From: an uncultured Porphyromonadaceae bacterium
Lineage (GTDB): Bacteria; Bacteroidota; Bacteroidia; Bacteroidales; Muribaculaceae
NCBI GenBank assembly: GCA_900554265.1
Contig: USGZ01000108.1
Location: 1 to 6,451, forward strand
DNA length: 6,451 nucleotides
Reading direction: 5' to 3'
Shown one piece after another: positions 1 through 4,767 of this stretch (the stretch's first letter is position 1; every line of letters begins with the position of its first letter). The position numbers and the translations under genes are program-made. Below the pieces are notes generated by a model, which worked only from the letters and a program-made list of their open reading frames with translations, did no database searches and was not told where the DNA came from.

Positions 1-115
1 TGAGGTGGTCGGCGAGGGTGCGGGCATGGTCGAGGGTGCGGTCGCGGGCCCGAACGGTCATGCCGTCGGTGGATGCGTACCAGACGGGGACGGTGCCGGA
101 GGGGGTTATGCGCAC
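1..115 (-). CDS. 5' part of an unknown protein (runs off the left edge)
   Basis: This is an open frame of 38 codons starting at a GTG (113-115) and running off the window. The visible start reads MRITPSGTVPVWYASTDG, followed by an Arg/His-rich stretch ending in LADHL. Codons carry the strong C/G third-position bias of the neighbouring genes, which supports real coding. The GTG start overlaps the last 10 nt of the upstream DUF7666 gene, the same end-overlap arrangement used throughout the operon. The first in-frame ATG is codon 19, inside what looks like conserved-type sequence, so GTG is preferred. I do not recognise the family, and too little is visible to assign a function. Confidence 0.55.
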   Translation of the reverse strand, partial: MRITPSGTVPVWYASTDGMTVRARDRTLDHARTLADHL

Positions 116-750
116 TCGACGAGCTCTCCGCCGGCGAGGCGGTACCATGTATCGGGCTTGATGGCGAGGCCGTCGACTTTAGCCGCTTTGACATTGAGTA
201 TATGCCCGTAGTTGTCGCGTTCGGTGATTACAAGCCAACAGCCGAGTGCGCCTTTCGCCCGGCTGTTACGGCCGGTCACGATGGCTATGGACTCTTTGCC
301 TTCCACTGTGGCCGCGGATTGGTTGCCGGTGTTCGTGGCCGCGGAGTAGTTGCCGGTGTTCGTGGCCGCGGAGCGGTAGCCGGTGTTGGATTCTTTTTTA
401 TCCTTCCAATTTACCTTGTCGAGGATGAACTTCACACCGGCCTTAATCAGTCCGTCGAGGCCGATTTCTGCGAGAATGCGTATATGCGAGGAGCAGGTTT
501 TATCGGGATTGGATTTGTCAATTTCGCCGCTTTGCTCTACCTCGCAAAAGCGGTTAGGATTGCCGTTTTCGTCGCAGGGCGGATAGTGTTCGAGGACGTT
601 CATGGGGTTCTCGCAGGCGTGGAAGCCGGATTCGCAGGCTTTCACGTCGCCTTTATGCTCGTACTCCTTGCCGACTTCATACTGAAAGCCGCGGCAGGTA
701 AGGTCGGCATTGAAGCCTTTGTAGGCTTTGACGGATTTTTGTTTGCTCAT
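106..750 (-). CDS. DUF7666 domain protein with tandem-repeat region, 214 aa
   Basis: The N-terminal half (about residues 5-75: AYKGFNADLTCRGFQYEVGK, then ACESGFHACENPMNVLEHYP) matches my memory of the DUF7666 domain found in many phage and prophage proteins, whose function is unknown. A charged linker follows at about residues 95-120. Next comes a repeat block at about residues 122-148 (NTGYRSAATNTGNYSAATNT and on), continuing into degenerate copies (VEGKESIAIVTG). The C-terminus has a compact segment (GALGCWLVITERD) and ends WYRLAGGELVECA. The repeat pattern of small residues every 4-5 positions resembles short beta-helix or beta-roll repeats; this structural reading is inference. The start ATG overlaps the stop of the 95-aa gene as ATGA (747-750), indicating translational coupling. 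No catalytic residues are identifiable. Confidence 0.85.
   Translation of the reverse strand: MSKQKSVKAYKGFNADLTCRGFQYEVGKEYEHKGDVKACESGFHACENPMNVLEHYPPCDENGNPNRFCEVEQSGEIDKSNPDKTCSSHIRILAEIGLDGLIKAGVKFILDKVNWKDKKESNTGYRSAATNTGNYSAATNTGNQSAATVEGKESIAIVTGRNSRAKGALGCWLVITERDNYGHILNVKAAKVDGLAIKPDTWYRLAGGELVECA
304..384 (-). repeat. Three 27-bp in-frame tandem repeats inside the DUF7666 gene
   Basis: Units at 304-330, 331-357 and 358-384 share the core gtggccgcgga and the ending gccggt. The second and third copies are nearly identical and the first is more diverged. Each unit encodes nine residues of the form SAATNTGN(Y/Q). Because the period is a multiple of three, copy number can change without breaking the frame. 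Confidence 0.85.
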
Positions 751-1034
751 ATTCGTTCTCCTAATTTGATGATGAATACTTCTTCTTTGGGTACGCCCCA
801 GTCGGGATTACTCTTGCCGATTGTTATGCCCTCGCATTTGAAGAGCATCGTGGTTGAGGTGTAGCCCCTACGGAAACGGACGCAGGTAAAACCTCGTAAG
901 AACGCGCCACAGATATTCTCGATCACCGGGCGATGTGGGAATAGCAGACGCTTGACGGATATGGTCGCTACGGATGCGGCGATGGCCAGGACGACGATGA
1001 TGGCTGCGAAGCCGGAGATGAATGCGGTATGCAT
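747..1034 (-). CDS. Small membrane-anchored protein of unknown function, 95 aa
   Basis: A single hydrophobic segment spans about residues 5-26 (AFISGFAAIIVVLAIAASVA) and is followed by basic residues (K28, R29, then R35). This suggests one N-terminal transmembrane helix with the remainder cytoplasmic by the positive-inside rule. The soluble part is Arg/Cys-containing (FLRGFTCVRFRRGYTSTT) and ends VPKEEVFIIKLGERI. I do not recognise a family. The start ATG lies 12 nt after the 87-aa gene, and the stop overlaps the DUF7666 start by 4 nt, so it is part of the same transcript. A signal peptide is less likely because no convincing cleavage site follows the hydrophobic stretch. Confidence 0.7.
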   Translation of the reverse strand: MHTAFISGFAAIIVVLAIAASVATISVKRLLFPHRPVIENICGAFLRGFTCVRFRRGYTSTTMLFKCEGITIGKSNPDWGVPKEEVFIIKLGERI

Positions 1035-1046
1035 ATGGTTTTGGTT

Positions 1047-1310
1047 TTATTCTTCGTTTTGGTTCTGGAGGAATTCATCGGCGGTCATGGGTTGCTGCCA
1101 GCAGATGAGCTGTATCAGCTTTCCGGTCCTGGTGTCGTAATGCGGAACTATCTCGAGGAGTATTTCAGAGGCGAACAGGCGCTCGGCGAGTATGTCTTCA
1201 TTCCACGAGGCCCTGGGGCCTCCAAGGCCCCAGACTACGCCCATTTCATCCATTTTTGCGAGGACGCGGTGCAGCTCGTCGGGTGTTGTGACCTTAATCA
1301 TGGCGCTCAT
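1047..1310 (-). CDS. Unknown small soluble protein, 87 aa
   Basis: The sequence begins MSAMIKVTTPDELHRVLAKM, continues through a Gly-rich stretch with two Trp (VVWGLGGPRASW, residues 25-36) and ends with an acidic tail. It has no membrane segment and no motif I recognise. The composition is that of a small folded alpha/beta protein. The first ATG (1308-1310) overlaps the upstream stop as ATGA, which favours it over the in-frame ATG three codons later. A GC-rich inverted repeat (1213-1233) lies within the Gly/Trp stretch. Function cannot be assigned. Confidence 0.7.
   Translation of the reverse strand: MSAMIKVTTPDELHRVLAKMDEMGVVWGLGGPRASWNEDILAERLFASEILLEIVPHYDTRTGKLIQLICWQQPMTADEFLQNQNEE
1213..1233. 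repeat. Perfect 8-bp GC-rich inverted repeat inside the 87-aa gene
   Basis: CTGGGGCC (1213-1220) and GGCCCCAG (1226-1233) are exact reverse complements around a 5-nt loop. The transcript could form a stable hairpin here. The same bases encode the WGLGGPR stretch, so coding constraint may be the whole explanation. No T-run follows, so it is not a canonical terminator. Confidence 0.5.
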
Positions 1311-1666
1311 TTTTCGTTGAGTTTATCGAGGAGTTCTTCTGCCTGGCGGCGGGCGAATTCTTTATCGTCGGCGAAGGGGAAGGACTTGATTTTCAGGAAT
1401 CGGGCAAATTCTTCACCATTGGCCAAAACAACGCACGCTTTTGCGGAGACGGCATAGGCGCCGTTCTGCGTGTCTTCATCAATTTTAAATACCTGTTCGA
1501 TATGCACGGTGTCGGCAGCGAGGGCGAGGCGTCCTCTGAGTTCTTGAATTGTTTCCCTGAGTTTACGGTTCCGGGAGTCGCGGTTGCAGCTGATGATGGC
1601 GGAGCGGCCAAAGAGGAACGCGCATACGACCGCGAGGCTGATTGAAAGGATGGTTACGATAGCCAT
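1307..1666 (-). CDS. Single-pass membrane protein of unknown function, 119 aa
   Basis: Residues 3-22 (IVTILSISLAVVCAFLFGRS region) form a clear hydrophobic N-terminal helix. It is followed by a strongly basic, helical stretch at about residues 29-46 (RDSRNRKLRETIQELRGR), suggesting an anchor with a cytoplasmic body. The rest contains a probable beta segment (AYAVSAKACVVLANGEEFAR) and a C-terminal charged helix (EFARRQAEELLDKLNEK). I recognise no family. The start ATG is at 1664-1666, and the stop overlaps the start of the 87-aa gene by 4 nt. It is the first intact gene after the only sizeable gap in the operon. A spanin-like lysis role is not supported, since no partner outer-membrane lipoprotein gene is visible. 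Confidence 0.72.
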   Translation of the reverse strand: MAIVTILSISLAVVCAFLFGRSAIISCNRDSRNRKLRETIQELRGRLALAADTVHIEQVFKIDEDTQNGAYAVSAKACVVLANGEEFARFLKIKSFPFADDKEFARRQAEELLDKLNEK

Positions 1667-1677
1667 TGCTGTATGAT

Positions 1678-1833
1678 TTATAAGTTGGTAAATTCTTTTC
1701 TGAGTTCTTCAAGACGAGTCTCGGCACGCTCGCGGATGAGCTTGACGATGTTGCTTTTGATTTCAGATACCTCTTAATCGGAGATATGTGACTTCTGCGC
1801 GAGCGCCTGTATTGTTTGGTCTTTTTGTGGCAA
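1678..1833 (-). pseudogene. Small coding-like frame interrupted by an in-frame TAA
   Basis: Between the DnaC-like gene and the 119-aa gene, one minus-strand frame reads LPQKDQTIQALAQKSHISD, then TAA (1774-1776), then EVSEIKSNIVKLIRERAETR and LEELRKEFTNL before a TAA at 1678-1680. Both halves look like one continuous, charged, helical small protein of about 51 residues. A single change of TAA to CAA or GAA would restore it. No ATG start exists; a TTG at 1831-1833 is the only near candidate, so the start may also be lost. Intact neighbours end in TAA, so TAA is a normal stop here. Alternatives are chance, or a short product made from an unusual internal start. Confidence 0.4.
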
Positions 1834-1838
1834 GGTAG

Positions 1839-2723
1839 TCAGCGGCGGCTGCCGCCGGTCATCGGGATTACGTTGTAGGTTTTGAATCGATCGACGAGCC
1901 GGCCGTAGGTGTCGCCCTTGGTGAAGCGCTTGACGAGGGCTTTTTCGTCGAGGTTAGTAGTGATATGGGCGAACTTGTTCCAGCCGGCCCAGATGTCGTT
2001 ACGGGCCAGGAGGAAATCGTCGGTGAGCACGGCGGTGTTCATGCCGTAGAAAACCTTGTCGTCGTTGAGGCCGACGTCGTTGAGGCATACGTTCTCGGGC
2101 TTGGGCAGAAATCCGGCGGAGCTTTCCTCGTTGTTGCCTTCGTTGAAGGTATAGCGGTCGAAGTTGTTGTGGATGGTGTAGTAGTTGACCATCTGGGAGA
2201 CCGAGAGGTTATGGAAGAAGCGGGGCGAGCCGATGCGCCGCAGGTATTCGGAGAAGCACTGCATCAGCATTGTCTTGCCGACGCCGAGGCCGCCCTGGAG
2301 CATGATATTCTTGTGGAGTTTGTAGCCACGGTTGGGGAAGACATCCTCAGCCAGGGGGCAATTGTTGAAGTAGTAGAGCAGGAAGCGGACGATTTCGCGG
2401 TTGTGGTCGTCGAAGATGAACTTGCGGTGCTGGTGCTCGATGACAATGTTGTTGGCAATGTACATGAACAGGCGGGTGTGCAACTCGAACACGGTAGGGT
2501 CGGAGAGGTCGGGAAATGCCTGGCGCGCCTTTTCCTTGTCCTGGTTGGCCTTGCGGACAACATTGCTGAGTTCCATTGCGGCGTAGACGGCAGCGTCGGT
2601 GTTTCGGCGCCTCATGACGTCGAGCACGCACTTGTCCCACTCGATATCGCCGGTAGGTTTCTGGCCATACTTGGCGAGCTCGTCGAGGAGGCAGGGCGGG
2701 TATTCTGAAATCCTGGCAGTCAT
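1839..2723 (-). CDS. DnaC-like AAA+ ATPase (probable replicative helicase loader), 294 aa
   Basis: The C-terminal two thirds carry a P-loop ATPase core. Walker A is GGLGVGKT at residues 144-151, the Walker B position is NVCLNDVG at 211-218, a sensor-1-like segment is HITTNLD at 253-259, and YGRLVDRF (273-280) resembles the arginine-finger region of DnaC. This order and the spacing from P-loop to C-terminus fit DnaC/IstB-type ATPases, which load the replicative DnaB helicase onto single-stranded DNA at origins. Residues 1-130 form an alpha-helical N-terminal domain, possibly helicase-binding (inference). Walker B reads N-D where the family usually has D-E or D-D. The gene sits 18 nt after the DUF6291 gene, whose product probably acts with it in replication initiation. 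No replicative helicase is in the window, so it may serve a host or distant phage DnaB. IstB-type transposition helper is less likely, since no transposase is present. Confidence 0.85.
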   Translation of the reverse strand: MTARISEYPPCLLDELAKYGQKPTGDIEWDKCVLDVMRRRNTDAAVYAAMELSNVVRKANQDKEKARQAFPDLSDPTVFELHTRLFMYIANNIVIEHQHRKFIFDDHNREIVRFLLYYFNNCPLAEDVFPNRGYKLHKNIMLQGGLGVGKTMLMQCFSEYLRRIGSPRFFHNLSVSQMVNYYTIHNNFDRYTFNEGNNEESSAGFLPKPENVCLNDVGLNDDKVFYGMNTAVLTDDFLLARNDIWAGWNKFAHITTNLDEKALVKRFTKGDTYGRLVDRFKTYNVIPMTGGSRR

Positions 2724-2741
2724 AGCATAGGGGTCTGAGGG

Positions 2742-3338
2742 TCAAACGTCGATTCCTCCGAAACCTCCGTTGAAGGTATAATCCGGGTCGGTGAAGGGAG
2801 GCTCGTCGGCTGATGCCTGGCTGTCGCCGGCGGCCTGCGCTGTCGGGTATGCTTTGGACATCCAGTACCGGAGGTGGCTCTGGCAGTCGACGAAGCTGCT
2901 GTGCCGGCCCTTGCCCTTGCGGGTCTTGTCTTCGTTGCAGCGTTCGAGGAAGCGTGTAAGGCGGGTGTCGTACTCCTCGGGTGTGATACCGAAATCGCTG
3001 CAGATGATGTTGCGCCATTTGGCGTCGGCACGCATGCGCTCGACTTCCTGCTCATAGGTGAGGTCATAAACGGCTTCGGCGGTTTTGGCCGGCTTTTTGG
3101 GGCTTGGCTTTCGGCCGCCTTTTTTACCATTCTCAAACCGGGTGGTGTTGACGTCGATGTTAGGCTTAATTAGCGTGTACATACCTTTGGCGACCTCGGA
3201 AAGGTTTTTCGGCAGGTTTCCGAACAGGGCATATTCGCAGATAGCGCGGTATATTTCGAGCTGCACGTCCGAAGGCATACACCGGATGGCCTCGTAGAAG
3301 CTGCGGTAGAAGATGAAACTTTCGCGGTCCATAGTCAT
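2742..3338 (-). CDS. DUF6291/DUF7833-type replication protein, 198 aa
   Basis: The N-terminal part (residues 4-70: RESFIFYRSFYEAIRCMPSD and on, through the ALFG and NTTRFENGKKGG segments) matches my memory of DUF6291. A basic linker (GRKPSPKKPAK, 75-85) leads to a second domain at about 92-160 (YEQEVERMRADAKWRNIICS, ending FVDCQSHLRYWM) of the DUF7833 type. Phage and mobile-element proteins of this layout commonly sit just upstream of a helicase loader and are thought to act as origin-binding or DnaD/DnaT-like primosomal proteins; that role is inferred from context. The C-terminal 35 residues are acidic and Gly-rich, and so probably disordered. The start ATG overlaps the DUF1064 stop as ATGA (3335-3338), which favours it over the ATG two codons later. 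Confidence 0.8.
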   Translation of the reverse strand: MTMDRESFIFYRSFYEAIRCMPSDVQLEIYRAICEYALFGNLPKNLSEVAKGMYTLIKPNIDVNTTRFENGKKGGRKPSPKKPAKTAEAVYDLTYEQEVERMRADAKWRNIICSDFGITPEEYDTRLTRFLERCNEDKTRKGKGRHSSFVDCQSHLRYWMSKAYPTAQAAGDSQASADEPPFTDPDYTFNGGFGGIDV

Positions 3339-3739
3339 ACTTCCTTAATGCGGATGCCATGTATGAAGAGCATGAGTTTCCGCTTGATTACATATTCTTT
3401 AGTGCGCACGCCCTTGGTGTCCTCGACGATTGTCTCGCCGGTCTCGTTGAAGGTATAGACGAAGTCGGCGATGTATTTGCAGGCCTTCTCGAGGCAGATG
3501 CGGACAGGTTTGCCTTTGAGGTCGGTGCCGCACTCGCCGTACTGGGCGGGGATGAGCACGAAAGGCACCTGCTCACGGAGGCCGGAGATGACACCGGCGC
3601 GCTGCCACAGCTTGAGCTCCTGGGCGCGGGCATGCTCCTTTTTGGAGGCATGTCCGCCGACGCGCATGGCGCCGTACTTGTTGCGCTTGCGCGATGCTCC
3701 CGGCGCTCCGTAAGCAAATGAATTCAGAGGTTTAGGCAT
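3335..3739 (-). CDS. DUF1064 family protein, PD-(D/E)XK nuclease-like, 134 aa
   Basis: The N-terminus (MPKPLNSFAYGAP, then SRKRNKYGA) and the SKKEHARAQELKLWQRAG segment (residues 32-49, with E35) are typical of DUF1064 as I remember it. The putative nuclease core follows: D92 in YIADFVY, then E106, D107 and K109 in IVEDTKG, and a basic helix (EYVIKRKLM, 115-123). This matches the D...(E/D)-x-K arrangement of small phage PD-(D/E)XK endonucleases, which act on branched DNA or in recombination; catalytic activity is inferred, not shown. The start is ATG 3737-3739, which overlaps the DUF4494 stop by 8 nt. A longer frame to 3778 adds 13 residues of poor quality inside the upstream gene and is rejected. 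Confidence 0.83.
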   Translation of the reverse strand: MPKPLNSFAYGAPGASRKRNKYGAMRVGGHASKKEHARAQELKLWQRAGVISGLREQVPFVLIPAQYGECGTDLKGKPVRICLEKACKYIADFVYTFNETGETIVEDTKGVRTKEYVIKRKLMLFIHGIRIKEV

Positions 3740-4190
3740 CGGAGTCTGTTTGAGCTGACAGGTTGGCGCGGTACACATCGACCAACTTTGTTTCGTTTAT
3801 AGCCTCAATCTCATAGTCGGCCATGGTACCTTTCATGCCGTCAATGAAATTGTCGTATGCTTCCTTAAAGCTGGAGGCCTGCACGAGGATGTATGATGCG
3901 GAGCGCTTTTCGGCGCCGGTCTTTTCGTCGAGGGTGATGAAATTGACCTTGACCTTATAGAAGCGGTCGCCGGTGACGCTCCAGAAGATTTCGTAGATTT
4001 TGGTGGTGACTACCGAGGAGATTCGGAATTCGCCGCCGCCACCGATGAAGGGCCTCAGTTCTTCGGTTACTATTGCCTCCGCTTCGGTGCATGAAAGCGC
4101 ATCGACAAGGTAAGGTTCGGTTACGTTCTTGACGGAGCCGTTGTCCATCATCTTGCTGTAACGTGCTTTTACTTCAATCCACTGGTTCAT
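3732..4190 (-). CDS. DUF4494 domain protein, 152 aa
   Basis: The whole length fits DUF4494 as I recall it: WIEVKARYSKMMDNGSVKNV at residues 4-23, YLVDALSCTEAEAIVTEEL at 27-45, DRFYKVKVNFITLDEKTGAE at 75-94, the YILVQASSFKEAYDNF region at 100-115, and ADYEIEAINETKLVDVY near the end. This family is common in phages and integrated elements of Bacteroidales and is usually found among replication and recombination genes. Its biochemical function is unknown. The start ATG lies inside the end of the HU gene (17-nt overlap), so the two are probably translated in a coupled way. There are no membrane segments or obvious catalytic motifs. Confidence 0.87.
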   Translation of the reverse strand: MNQWIEVKARYSKMMDNGSVKNVTEPYLVDALSCTEAEAIVTEELRPFIGGGGEFRISSVVTTKIYEIFWSVTGDRFYKVKVNFITLDEKTGAEKRSASYILVQASSFKEAYDNFIDGMKGTMADYEIEAINETKLVDVYRANLSAQTDSDA

Positions 4191-4461
4191 TGTTGAGCAA
4201 TTCTTTGAGTTCTTTACTGATGGTTAATTTTACGGCGCGGTGGGCCGGGATTACGACGGGTTCCTTGGTCGTGGGGTTGAGGGCGGTGCGTTCTTCGCGC
4301 TGGATTACGGAGAACTTTCCGAAGCCCCGGATAATCACGTCCTCGCCCTTTGCGAGAGATTCTTTGATTACCCGCAGGATTCCGTCGACAGCTTTGACGG
4401 ATGTCGAGAGCAGCAGCTTCTCGGAGACGGCCACTTCGCGGGCCAAATCGTTTTTAGTCAT
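4174..4461 (-). CDS. HU/IHF-family DNA-binding protein, 95 aa
   Basis: Length and sequence match the HU/IHF fold. Two N-terminal helices (TKNDLAREVAV and KAVDGILRVIKESLAKGE) precede the signature IIRGFGKFSV (residues 43-52). The DNA-grasping beta arm follows at about 55-73 (REERTALNPTTKEPVVIPA), with the Asn-Pro tip that intercalates into bent DNA in this family. The closing helix is KLTISKELKELLN. HU-type proteins bind as dimers and bend DNA; a phage copy may compact phage DNA or assist origin opening or recombination (inference). Its start overlaps the stop of the 101-aa gene as ATGA (4458-4461). Histone-like naming as HU rather than IHF cannot be settled from sequence alone. Confidence 0.93.
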   Translation of the reverse strand: MTKNDLAREVAVSEKLLLSTSVKAVDGILRVIKESLAKGEDVIIRGFGKFSVIQREERTALNPTTKEPVVIPAHRAVKLTISKELKELLNNEPVD

Positions 4462-4763
4462 TTGGGCAGTTTTGCTTTTAGTTTGACAGTAAGTTGTTTA
4501 ATCATATGTGAGCGGCATGCCGCCTTCTGAATAGGCAGGGCTGCGAGGGCATCGTAGAGGGTGGCGGCATCTTCCAGGTACTTGATGGCGGTTCGGAGGT
4601 CGGTGGCGGTGAGTTCCACCGTCCTTTTCCCTGGCGCAGCTGAAGCTGCGGGCTGCGACAAATAAGCGGACCGAGGGGACTGCGCGGCTGAGGCTGCGGG
4701 CCTATTATTGGCAGCTGAAGCTGCCAAGCTTAGACAAAAACTATTTCTACCTTCTTTAGCCAT
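4458..4763 (-). CDS. Unknown small protein with Ala/Ser repeat insert, 101 aa
   Basis: The start is the ATG at 4761-4763, 4 nt after the helicase stop; the frame stays open further upstream only as a shadow of the helicase gene. The protein splits into two parts. Residues 6-45 are low-complexity and contain AASAA three times (14-18, 23-27, 39-43). Residues 46-101 (KRTVELTATDLRTAIKYLED, then LYDALAALPIQKAACRSHMI) look like a compact helical domain. The second part has the character of a conserved small phage protein but I cannot name its family. The low-complexity part may be an insertion into an ancestral protein of about 60 residues (inference). The stop overlaps the HU start by 4 nt. Confidence 0.72.
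   Translation of the reverse strand: MAKEGRNSFCLSLAASAANNRPAASAAQSPRSAYLSQPAASAAPGKRTVELTATDLRTAIKYLEDAATLYDALAALPIQKAACRSHMIKQLTVKLKAKLPK
4635..4727. repeat. Three in-phase palindromic repeat units within the 101-aa gene
   Basis: The core gcagctgaagctgc occurs exactly at 4636-4649 and 4711-4724, and as the variant gcggctgaggctgc at 4684-4697. The cores are 48 and 27 nt apart, both multiples of three. The third copy sits in a perfect inverted repeat, 4708-4727, with arms TTGGCAGCT and AGCTGCCAA around GA. The first has 7-bp arms (4635-4641 and 4644-4650). The first two also share gcgggc directly after or at the end of the core. Each unit encodes AASAA on the minus strand. Confidence 0.8.
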
Positions 4764-4767
4764 AGTT

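Noticed and set aside
73..864. Long plus-strand open frame of 263 codons
   Set aside because: It lies antisense to the DUF7666 gene and the start-proximal gene beside it. Its product is a Gly/Val/Arg-rich low-complexity sequence created by the 27-bp repeats and the third-position GC bias of the real genes.
1047..1666. Spanin-type lysis pair formed by the 119-aa and 87-aa genes
   Set aside because: The 119-aa protein has an anchor and a helical stretch, but its neighbour has no lipoprotein signal or lipobox, and no holin or endolysin is nearby.
1667..1838. A promoter in the gap before the 119-aa gene
   Set aside because: I looked for the Bacteroidales-type -7 element TAnnTTTG with an upstream TTTG on the minus strand and saw no match.
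1678..1838. Programmed -1 frameshift extending the DnaC-like protein into the gap
   Set aside because: The degenerate frame is in the -1 phase relative to the end of the DnaC-like gene, but no slippery heptamer is present near the stop, and the extension would end at the TAA after about 24 residues.
1843..1857. GC-rich inverted repeat at the end of the DnaC-like gene as a terminator
   Set aside because: CGGCGG and CCGCCG can pair around a 3-nt loop, but on the transcribed strand no T-run follows, and the repeat falls in Gly/Arg codons of the C-terminus.
1965..2708. Long plus-strand open frame of 247 codons
   Set aside because: It is antisense to the DnaC-like gene, which has clear ATPase motifs. 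The antisense product is an unnaturally Val/Glu-rich sequence typical of a shadow frame in GC-biased coding DNA.
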